Under the pieces are notes generated by a model, which was given only the letters and a program-made list of their open reading frames with translations, was not told where the DNA came from and ran no database searches. From NCBI GenBank assembly GCA_946544235.1, contig CAMNMC010000116.1, positions 1 through 64,000 on the forward strand: a DNA stretch of 64,000 bases. Reading direction: 5' to 3'. Shown in pieces: positions 40,465-48,689 of the stretch. How positions within the stretch are numbered: position 1 is the stretch's first letter; every line of letters begins with the position of its first letter. Origin of the DNA: an uncultured Lachnospiraceae bacterium (lineage in GTDB: Bacteria > Bacillota > Clostridia > Lachnospirales > Lachnospiraceae). The translations under genes and the position numbers were made by a program.

Positions 40465-42912
40465 TTAACGAGATTCTTTGTGATTATCCTGATCCTTGTG
40501 TGTCTCCTGGTTTCCTATATTTGTGGCAAGCCACATCATGAGGGCTCCTGCGATCGCATACCCTATAGCGATGAGTATACCATTAAAACTTACCTTTGCA
40601 ATCATAAATACATTCCACAGTACGATCGTACTGAGTATCATGCCGATAACACATATTGCAAATACGATCTTCCTGTAACGATTGAACGGACTGATTATCT
40701 TCCAGAGAAGCACAAAACCTACAGATGAAAGAAGGAAGGTTCCGGCAACCCCGAGTTCATCCTCCGTAAGTCCTACGGCAGGTCCGAAGAAGGTTATACC
40801 TGCTATCAGCACAAAGGACAGGATTGACGCCGGAAGAGCACCCTTCAGTGTCCTCGTAATAAGTCTGCCTCGCTGCCTCTTCGTATTATTTTCCATGGCA
40901 AGCAGGAATCCCGGAAGCCCTATATTAAACATTGAAATAAGAGATATCTGAGTAGGTCTCATAGGATAATGCAGCGAAAGTATGATCGTGAAAAGTGCGA
41001 GCAGCAGGGAAAATATATTTTTGTAAAGGAAGAGTATGCCGGATCTTGTCATATTATTGATGATACGGCGTCCCTCCGAAACTATCTGCATCATGTGTGA
41101 GAAATCCGAATCAAGAAGTACAACCTGAGCTGCCTGTCTGGCCGCATCACTACCGCCGCCCATGGCGATCGAGCAGTCAGCCTCCTTCATGGCAAGGATA
41201 TCATTTACACCGTCTCCGGTCATCGCAACCTTCTGTCCGTTTCTCTTGATCGCCTCGATCAGGCTCTTCTTCTGCTCCGGCTTGACTCTGCCAAATACGG
41301 TATATCTCTGAACTGCTGCCAGATAATCGCCCTCTGTTTCAAGAGTTGTGGCATCAACGTAGTTCTCGGCGCCTTCAATATTTGCTGCAAGTGCAACCTT
41401 CGAAACCGTAAGAGGATTGTCTCCAGAGATAACCTTGATCATTACGCCCTGCTTGGCAAAGTAAGAAAAGGTCTCAGGCGCATTTTCTCTTATTTCATTG
41501 GCAAGGCTGACGAAGATAAGCGGTGTTGTTGATTCATTCTCTCCATTATCAATGTCTGCAGCCTGTGAAGCAGATCTGTTTACCGATACAAATGCAAGAA
41601 CTCTCTGCCCCTTGCCGGTGTATTCCTCTATCTTCTCCCTGTTCTCCCGGAGCTGCACCTTTGAAAGCAGGTATTCAGGAGCACCGAGACGATAGGTTTC
41701 AGTTTTGGTCTGGATCTCGGAATATTTTGTTGCCGATGAGAAAGGCATCATCCTGACAGCTGTCATAGCTGCCGGATCAAGAAAGTGTTCCCTGAGGGCA
41801 CACATGGTTATATTTGTATCCGGGATCGTGTGTATATATTTCGAAAGAAGACTGCTTAAGCCTTCAAGATCATCGGCATTGGTATTGTCCTTAGGGAGAA
41901 ATATGCCTGTGACCGTCATCACCTCATTGGTGATGGTTCCGGTTTTATCAACGCAAAGCACATCAACCCTAGCAAGCGTCTCAATACTCTTCATATCGTG
42001 AAGAAGAACCTTCTTCATGGCAAGTCTTGCAGCACTCATGGTAAGTGCAACGGTAAGCAGCAGATAAAGTCCCTCAGGGATCATACCTACAACCGCCCCG
42101 ACCATGGCAACGACGCCGTCCTCAAGAGTTCTGCCATTGATAACAACCGAATTAATGACCATAAGAATACCCACAGGTATGATAACAACACCTGCGATCT
42201 TGATAATGGTCTCTATATCTTTGATCATCTCGGATTTCTTATTCTTAACTTCCTTGGCCTTTGTAGTAAGCTTTGCGGCATAGGAATCAACTCCGACATG
42301 AGTGAGCTCTGCCATACACTCTCCGGAAACCACAAAGCTGCCCGACATGAGAGGGTCTCCCGCATCCTTTTCAATCTCATCTGCCTCACCGGTCAGAAGT
42401 GATTCGTTCACAGAAACCTTTCCACTCACAACCTCTGCATCTGCAGGAACCTGCTGCCCTGAAGAGATCAGTATCGTATCTCCCAGAACCAGCTTTTCAC
42501 TGTTGGTCTTAACCTTCACGCCATCCCTGATAACGGTATATTCCGCAACATCCAGAAGAGAAAGTGCATCGAGAACCTTCTTGGCCTTGAGCTGCTGAAC
42601 GATACCTATGATAATATTTGCTATAACTACCGGCAGGAAGGTCAGATTTCGTAAATATGCTCCAACGGCGATGATAAGGATAGAAAGGCCGAAAAAGATG
42701 GCATTGAAATAAGTCACGATATTACCGAAAAATATCGATGACACACTCTGAGATGACTGATTCGGCAGTTTGTTGGATTTTCCTTCCCTGGCTCTTTTCG
42801 CAGCCTCTTCAGTGGTAAGGCCTGCAGGAATTATAACCCGCGGTTTATTATTCAGATATTTTTTAGCTTTGAGTCTTTGCCTTTTTTGCTTTTTTCTGAC
42901 TTGATAACCCAT
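40465..42912 (-). CDS. Cation-translocating P-type ATPase
   Basis: SVNESLLTGEADEI, CVDKTGTITNEVMTV, AMTGDGVNDILAMKEADCSIAMG. Confidence 0.93.
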   Translation of the reverse strand: MGYQVRKKQKRQRLKAKKYLNNKPRVIIPAGLTTEEAAKRAREGKSNKLPNQSSQSVSSIFFGNIVTYFNAIFFGLSILIIAVGAYLRNLTFLPVVIANIIIGIVQQLKAKKVLDALSLLDVAEYTVIRDGVKVKTNSEKLVLGDTILISSGQQVPADAEVVSGKVSVNESLLTGEADEIEKDAGDPLMSGSFVVSGECMAELTHVGVDSYAAKLTTKAKEVKNKKSEMIKDIETIIKIAGVVIIPVGILMVINSVVINGRTLEDGVVAMVGAVVGMIPEGLYLLLTVALTMSAARLAMKKVLLHDMKSIETLARVDVLCVDKTGTITNEVMTVTGIFLPKDNTNADDLEGLSSLLSKYIHTIPDTNITMCALREHFLDPAAMTAVRMMPFSSATKYSEIQTKTETYRLGAPEYLLSKVQLRENREKIEEYTGKGQRVLAFVSVNRSASQAADIDNGENESTTPLIFVSLANEIRENAPETFSYFAKQGVMIKVISGDNPLTVSKVALAANIEGAENYVDATTLETEGDYLAAVQRYTVFGRVKPEQKKSLIEAIKRNGQKVAMTGDGVNDILAMKEADCSIAMGGGSDAARQAAQVVLLDSDFSHMMQIVSEGRRIINNMTRSGILFLYKNIFSLLLALFTIILSLHYPMRPTQISLISMFNIGLPGFLLAMENNTKRQRGRLITRTLKGALPASILSFVLIAGITFFGPAVGLTEDELGVAGTFLLSSVGFVLLWKIISPFNRYRKIVFAICVIGMILSTIVLWNVFMIAKVSFNGILIAIGYAIAGALMMWLATNIGNQETHKDQDNHKESR

Positions 42913-43009
42913 ATTTTTTCCCTTAAATACTTTAATTAACCTTTTTCACTGAAAATCAGTATAACCGACGCTTACGCCACTTTCAACCTTTTCTATAATA
43001 AAAATAAAG

Positions 43010-43028
43010 CATGCCTCTCGCGGCATGC
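43010..43028 (-). terminator. Terminator of the trx operon
   Basis: GCATGCC..GGCATGC stem followed on minus strand by TTTATTTTTATT. Confidence 0.7.
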
Positions 43029-43104
43029 ATCGCTTATATAAAAAGAAGCCCCTTCAACAGTGGACCATATGCCTCCGCTGCCGAAAGGGCACTGTATCTT
43101 TATT

Positions 43105-44013
43105 CTATAATTTATCTACATATCCACATGCCGCAAGAGCCGCAACCGCGCCGTCCGACGCAGCCGTAACCAGCTGTCTGACCTGCTTTGTCCTGCAGTC
43201 GCCGGCAGTGAAAAGTCCGGGTGTTCTGGTCATGCAGTCCTCGCCCGAAATGATATAACCGGCTTTATCGAGCTCTGCCAGCTCAGAAAATGCCTTATTG
43301 TCAGGCTCCTGACCGATTGCGATGAAAAGCCCTTCAACCGCTATATCCCTTTCTTCTCCGGTGAGTTTATTTTTTACTCTTACTCCGGACAGTCTGTCTT
43401 CACCCAGAAGCTCCGTAACCGTTGAATTAAGGACAAATTCTACATTCTCCTTCTTTTTAAGTGCGGCCAGACCTTCCTTCTCGCCACGGAATTCATCTCT
43501 TCTGTGGATCACATAAACCCTGCTGCAGTAATTCGTCAGGAACATTGCGTCCTCAATGGCTGTATTTCCGCCGCCGTTTACCGCAACAGCCTTGCCCTTA
43601 TAAAAGGCTCCGTCGCAGGTCGCACAATAAGAGATACCTCTTCCTGTGAGAGCATCCTCCCTCTCGATACCAAGGTGACGGTTCTTTGCTCCGGTAGCAA
43701 GGATGACGGATTTCGCTTCATAGGTTCCGCCGGAGGTTGTTATTTTAAATATTTTGTTTTCGTTTGTAACCTCAAGCACCTGCTCGAAGATAACTTCAGC
43801 ACCGAGCCCGGTCGCCTGCTCGTACAGTCCGGTTGCATAATCAAAACCGGAAATATTTTTTATACCGGGATAATTCTCGATCTCGGGTGTATTTACAATC
43901 TGGCCGCCATAGGTATAGCCCTCAAAGGCTGCCGTCTTCTTCCCGGCTCTCTGTCCGTATATCGCCGCCGAAAGTCCTGCCGGACCCGCGCCAACTATTG
44001 CTATATCATACAT
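43105..44013 (-). CDS. trxB: Thioredoxin reductase
   Basis: AIVGAGPAGLSAAIY, CATCDGAFYKGK, FTAGDCRTKQVRQL. Confidence 0.95.
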   Translation of the reverse strand: MYDIAIVGAGPAGLSAAIYGQRAGKKTAAFEGYTYGGQIVNTPEIENYPGIKNISGFDYATGLYEQATGLGAEVIFEQVLEVTNENKIFKITTSGGTYEAKSVILATGAKNRHLGIEREDALTGRGISYCATCDGAFYKGKAVAVNGGGNTAIEDAMFLTNYCSRVYVIHRRDEFRGEKEGLAALKKKENVEFVLNSTVTELLGEDRLSGVRVKNKLTGEERDIAVEGLFIAIGQEPDNKAFSELAELDKAGYIISGEDCMTRTPGLFTAGDCRTKQVRQLVTAASDGAVAALAACGYVDKL

Positions 44014-44101
44014 ATTACATCCTCCTGAACCGAAACCGGTGCAGTCATATCATGAGCATTTTCACTATAACTTACTGCACACTATGGTTCATAAAATATC
44101 A

Positions 44102-44413
44102 TTATGCCTTCAGCCACTCTGCGATTGCCGGCTTCGGTTTGAAGCCCACACTCCTCTTTGACTCCGCACCGTTCTCGAAAACGATAAGGCAAGGGATTGA
44201 GCTGACATTAAACTTAACGGCAAGATCCGTTGCATCATCAACATTTATTCCCACAAACTTAACCTCCGGAATCTCGTCCGCAAGCTGGTCAACAACCGGT
44301 GAGAGCATCTTGCACGGTCCGCACCATGATGCCCAGAAATCAACGAGCACCGGCTTATCACTCTTTAATACTTCCTCTTCAAACTGTTCAGGCTTTATCT
44401 GTAATGCTGACAT
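44102..44413 (-). CDS. trxA: Thioredoxin
   Basis: VDFWASWCGPCKMLSPVVDQLA. Confidence 0.96.
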   Translation of the reverse strand: MSALQIKPEQFEEEVLKSDKPVLVDFWASWCGPCKMLSPVVDQLADEIPEVKFVGINVDDATDLAVKFNVSSIPCLIVFENGAESKRSVGFKPKPAIAEWLKA

Positions 44414-44437
44414 ATCTTATTCCTCCTTAAAAATATC

Positions 44438-44911
44438 TTAATTTACATGCTTTAATATCTTGTGAAGCAGATCATACAGGGTCTTTGCTTCCTCAGGTTC
44501 GATGCAGATGCAGCTTCCGATCTCTTCAGGGATCCTGACTGCCTCCTCACGAAGCTCCATTCCCTTCTTAGTTACGGAAACCATGAGATTTCGCTCGTCC
44601 GACTTCTTTCTGTGTCTTGTTATATAGCCCTTCTGCTCAAGCTTTTTGAGAAGCGGCGTAAGGGTTCCCGAATCCAGAAAGAGCATCTCACCCATTTCCT
44701 TTACGTTGGTTTTTTTCTTCTCCCACAAAACCATCATGGCAATATATTGAGTATAGGTCAGATCGAGTCTGTCGAGAAGCGGTTTGTATTTTCTGATAAC
44801 CTCCTTGGAGCAGGCATACAGCGGGAAACACAACTGATTCTCCAGCCTGAGACATGCATAAACGTCATCCTTCTCCGCCTCTGTTTTATCTGAAATATGG
44901 TTATCCTCCAC
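44438..44911 (-). CDS. MarR-family regulator, OhrR-like
   Basis: LENQLCFPLYACSKEVIRKYKPLLDRLDLTYTQYIAMMVLWE; conserved reactive-Cys context LCFPLYA. Confidence 0.9.
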   Translation of the reverse strand: MEDNHISDKTEAEKDDVYACLRLENQLCFPLYACSKEVIRKYKPLLDRLDLTYTQYIAMMVLWEKKKTNVKEMGEMLFLDSGTLTPLLKKLEQKGYITRHRKKSDERNLMVSVTKKGMELREEAVRIPEEIGSCICIEPEEAKTLYDLLHKILKHVN

Positions 44912-45016
44912 CTTACCACCTTCTTTCTAATCTATCTCCCTCAGCCGCCATAATAACGTGATCGTGTGGCATGAGGTTATATTCTTCCTTGTATTTCTGT
45001 TATTGATACGCATTTT

Positions 45017-45060
45017 AATTGTTTACAATTTAATTATACACAAATCATCTAAACTGTCAA
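45017..45060 (-). promoter_or_regulatory. Promoter of the ohrR-like/trxAB operon with overlapping OhrR-box-like operator
   Basis: Minus strand TTGACA (45055-45060), 16-bp spacer, TATAAT (45033-45038); TACAATT-T-AATTATA at 45024-45038 overlaps the -10. Confidence 0.7.
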
Positions 45061-45239
45061 CACCTTTTTCTTCATAAAAATATCTCAAATTTATTATTTC
45101 TTTATGGCAATTAATTCCATGTCATGGTATAATTTCTATTGTGGTGGTTCAGCATGGGGAGAGCCGCCATATGGGGTAAAAAACTATAGCTGTTTCCGGC
45201 CGGAAAGCCGCGAAAAAGCGTTATTGGAGGAGTATTCCT

Positions 45240-46025
45240 ATGAAATTCAGACTTGCGTCCCTGCAGATGAATGTCATCACTGACAAGGACAGATGTATAG
45301 ATTATCTTGAAAAAAATCTTCAAAAACCGGAGCTTCGTGGTGTCGACGTACTGACACTTCCGGAGATGTTCTGCTCACCTTATCAGAGTTCTGCTTTTCC
45401 TGAATATGCTGAGCCCGAAGGCGGCGAGATGTGGCAGGCAATGTCGGAACTTGCCAAGAAATACCGCATCTATCTTTCAGCCGGTTCAATGCCTGAGAAA
45501 ACTCCCAACGGAAAGATATACAATACTGCATATGTTTTTAACCGTGAAGGTCACCAGATAGCCAAGCACAGAAAGGTGCATCTTTTTGATATTTCGATCA
45601 TGGGAGGGCAGGTATTTAAAGAGTCCGACACACTCACTGCCGGCGATTCCATAACAACCTTTGAAACTGAATTCTGCACTATGGGACTCTGTATCTGCTT
45701 CGATATCAGATTTCCTGAAATGTTCCATTCCATGGTATGGAGAGGAGCCAAGGTGATCCTTGTTCCCGCATCCTTCAACATGACGACCGGTCCGGCTCAC
45801 TGGGAGCTTCTGTATCGTGCGAGAGCCGTCGACAATCAGGTTTATATGGTCGGCACAAGTACAGCGAGAGATTATGCAAGCAGCTATATTTCTTATGGCA
45901 ATTCTCTCATCGTTGATCCGTGGGGCAGAGTTCTCGCCCGTCAGGACACGGCAGAAGGCGTAAATGTTATTGAGATCGACACGGACGAGGTAAATCGCAT
46001 ACGAAGCGAGATGCCTGTGCTGTAG
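45240..46025 (+). CDS. Carbon-nitrogen hydrolase (omega-amidase/Nit2-like)
   Basis: LTLPEMFCSPYQ, HRKVHLFDI, GLCICFDIRFPEMF. Confidence 0.92.
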   Translation: MKFRLASLQMNVITDKDRCIDYLEKNLQKPELRGVDVLTLPEMFCSPYQSSAFPEYAEPEGGEMWQAMSELAKKYRIYLSAGSMPEKTPNGKIYNTAYVFNREGHQIAKHRKVHLFDISIMGGQVFKESDTLTAGDSITTFETEFCTMGLCICFDIRFPEMFHSMVWRGAKVILVPASFNMTTGPAHWELLYRARAVDNQVYMVGTSTARDYASSYISYGNSLIVDPWGRVLARQDTAEGVNVIEIDTDEVNRIRSEMPVL

Positions 46026-46081
46026 CGATCCGGCATTATGTCATATTTGTAAACGATATTAACCACATTATAATGTCACAG

Positions 46082-46168
46082 ATTCACGTATATATGTGCC
46101 TCCCGCGACACAGCCTATCCGGTATGATGGATACTATTGAACGTGCAGAGACATGTATATACGTGAAT
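46082..46168 (+). repeat. Long inverted repeat in the leader of the EF-G-like gene
   Basis: ATTCACGTATATA (46082-46094) / TATATACGTGAAT (46156-46168), extendable to about 21 nt with wobble pairs. Confidence 0.75.
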
Positions 46169-46220
46169 AACCAACGTTTTGATGTGGATAAATATAAGAA
46201 AAATACACGGAGGTGGTTAC

Positions 46221-48293
46221 ATGAATGTATTTACTACGGACAAGATCCGAAACGTTGCCCTGCTCGGACACGGGGGTTCCGGCAAGACTTCACTCGCTGA
46301 GGCACTGACATTTCTGTCAGGCATAACAACACGTATGGGTACTGTTGACGGCGGCAATACGGTAAGTGATTACGACAAGGAAGAGATCAAGCGTAAGATC
46401 TCTATCAAGACCTCAGTCATTCCTATTCAGTGGGAGGGCTTCAAGGTAAATCTCCTTGATACACCGGGATATCCTGATTTCATCGGTGAAGTTGAGGAAG
46501 CTGTATCCGTTGCTGACGCTGCAATAATCGTTGTTAACGGTAAGACCGGTATTGAGCCGGGAACAAAGCGTGCGTGGGAGCTCTGTGAAGCAAAGAAGCT
46601 CGCAAGAATGATATTTGTTACAAACATGGATGATGACAAGGCAAGCTTCAGAGAGATCGTTCAGGGTCTTCAGGATATGTATGGCAAGAGGATCGCTCCG
46701 TTCCATCTTCCGATACGTGAAAATGAGCAGTTCGTAGGCTATGTTAATGTCATTCAGCAGAAGGCAAAGAGATGGAATGATAAGGGTACCGTTGATAAAT
46801 TCGACGTTCCTGATTACTCACAGGAAAACCTTTCTATATGCCGTGAAGCTCTTCTTGAAGCAGTTGCCGAAACAAGTGAAGAGTTCATGGAGAGATACTT
46901 CGGCGGTGACGAGTTCTCTGAGGACGAGATCAGATCAGCCCTCCGTGTTGGCGTTTCAGATGGTTCCGTAGTTCCAGTTCTCATGGGATCAAATACACTC
47001 GCAAGAGGAATGTACACCCTCATGGCTGATATTATCAAATACTTCCCAAGCCCTGACAAATGCAAGCTCGCAGGTATCAGCACATCAAATAACGAGGTAT
47101 TTGAAGCTAATTATGATTTCTCTAAGCCAAAGTCAGCTTATATATTTAAAACTATCGCCGATCCTTATATCGGTAAGTATTCTCTCATCAAGGTCTGCTC
47201 AGGAGTACTGAAACCTGATGATACTCTCTTCAATTATCATCGTGACGTTGATGAGAAACTCGGAAAGCTTTATACCATCTGCGGAAATAAGGTAGAAGAG
47301 GTTAAGGAACTTCATGCAGGCGACATCGGCGCCCTTGCTAAGCTCGGCGAAAGCCAGACAACGGATTCTCTTTCAACAAGAAAGAACCCTATCACCTTCA
47401 TCCGTGCCGCTATCTCTAAGCCTTATGTATTCAGAAGATATGCCGCAGCAAATAAGGGCGATGAGGACAAGATCTCTCAGGCACTTTCAAAGCTCCTTAT
47501 GGAAGATCTTACACTTAAGATTGAGAACGACGGCGCAAACGGCCAGACTCTCATCTATGGTATAAGCGGAAACCAGCTTGAGATCGTTCAGAGTACTCTC
47601 AAGGAGAAATACAAGGTTGATATCGTTCTCATGAAGCCTAGAACAAGCTTCAAGGAGACCATCACCAAGAAGGTTGATACAGAATACAAATATAAGAAGC
47701 AGTCCGGCGGACACGGCCAGTATGGTCACGTTAAGATCATTATGGAGCCATCCGGAGATATGGATACTCCTTACACCTTTGAGCAGACCGTTGTCGGCGG
47801 TGCAGTTCCGAAGAACTACTTCCCTGCAGTTGAGAAGGGTATCGAGAATTCCGTTAAGGCAGGTCCTCTTGCGAAGTATCCTGTTGTAGGCGTTAAGGTT
47901 AATCTCTATGACGGAAGCTATCATACAGTTGACTCTTCCGAGCTCGCATTCAAGGTTGCTACAGAGCAGGCCTTCAAGCAGGGATTCATGGATGCCAAGC
48001 CTATCCTTCTCGAGCCTATCGCAACAATCAGAGTTGTGGCTCCTGATGCATACACAGGCGATATCATGGGCGACCTCAATAAGCGTCGTGCAAGAGTTCT
48101 CGGCATGAACCCTGTAGGCAACGGAGATCATGAGGTTCTTGCAGATATTCCTTATATCGAACTCTATGAGTACGATACCAGACTCTTCTCTATGACGAAG
48201 GGCAGCGGTACCTTCTCTTATGAGTTTGCACGTTATGAGCAGGCTCCTGAAGAGATCGCTAAGAAGGAGATCGAGGCTGCAGCTGCACAGTAA
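46221..48293 (+). CDS. Elongation factor G-like GTPase (EF-G paralogue family)
   Basis: GHGGSGKTSLAEAL, LDTPGYPDF, TNMDDDKA, GGHGQYGHVKI; ATG at 46221 with AGGTGG RBS. Confidence 0.9.
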   Translation: MNVFTTDKIRNVALLGHGGSGKTSLAEALTFLSGITTRMGTVDGGNTVSDYDKEEIKRKISIKTSVIPIQWEGFKVNLLDTPGYPDFIGEVEEAVSVADAAIIVVNGKTGIEPGTKRAWELCEAKKLARMIFVTNMDDDKASFREIVQGLQDMYGKRIAPFHLPIRENEQFVGYVNVIQQKAKRWNDKGTVDKFDVPDYSQENLSICREALLEAVAETSEEFMERYFGGDEFSEDEIRSALRVGVSDGSVVPVLMGSNTLARGMYTLMADIIKYFPSPDKCKLAGISTSNNEVFEANYDFSKPKSAYIFKTIADPYIGKYSLIKVCSGVLKPDDTLFNYHRDVDEKLGKLYTICGNKVEEVKELHAGDIGALAKLGESQTTDSLSTRKNPITFIRAAISKPYVFRRYAAANKGDEDKISQALSKLLMEDLTLKIENDGANGQTLIYGISGNQLEIVQSTLKEKYKVDIVLMKPRTSFKETITKKVDTEYKYKKQSGGHGQYGHVKIIMEPSGDMDTPYTFEQTVVGGAVPKNYFPAVEKGIENSVKAGPLAKYPVVGVKVNLYDGSYHTVDSSELAFKVATEQAFKQGFMDAKPILLEPIATIRVVAPDAYTGDIMGDLNKRRARVLGMNPVGNGDHEVLADIPYIELYEYDTRLFSMTKGSGTFSYEFARYEQAPEEIAKKEIEAAAAQ

Positions 48294-48307
48294 ATAACAA
48301 GCCAGCG

Positions 48308-48364
48308 ACATAAAATAAGAGATACAGACGGGTACATACCGTACTGTATCTCTTATTTTTATGT
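48308..48364 (+). terminator. Bidirectional terminator between convergent genes
   Basis: ACATAAAATAAGAGATACAG / CTGTATCTCTTATTTTTATGT, about 20-bp stem with one bulge. Confidence 0.85.
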
Positions 48365-48429
48365 TATACGACGCCTATGGCGCTGGTTCTTGACGAGTGA
48401 ATCCTGTCAAGAACAGACATGGCTTGTTG

Positions 48430-48675
48430 TTAGTCAGTCTTCTTTGTCTTACTGATCATCCTTAACAACCACGGCTTATAATTATCATCATTTTTCTTCT
48501 TTTCTATGTAATACAAAATGTTATATGCCCAAACAAGCACAACAGCTAAAACAAAGGCTAAGAACACATAAACATTCTCTACTTCTCCGTAAAGAAGTGC
48601 TCCCACTAATATCATAATAAATGCTAAAACAATTGTTATAATTCTAATTATTTTTATCTTATTCATGGGTAGCAT
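48430..48675 (-). CDS. Small two-TM hypothetical protein
   Basis: 81 aa, two hydrophobic helices, follows the ABC permease on the same strand. Confidence 0.65.
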   Translation of the reverse strand: MLPMNKIKIIRIITIVLAFIMILVGALLYGEVENVYVFLAFVLAVVLVWAYNILYYIEKKKNDDNYKPWLLRMISKTKKTD

Positions 48676-48689
48676 CCTTTATCACTTTG

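Noticed and set aside
47487-48311. 274-aa minus-strand ORF
   Set aside because: Antisense to the well-supported EF-G-like gene; codon-bias shadow ORF.
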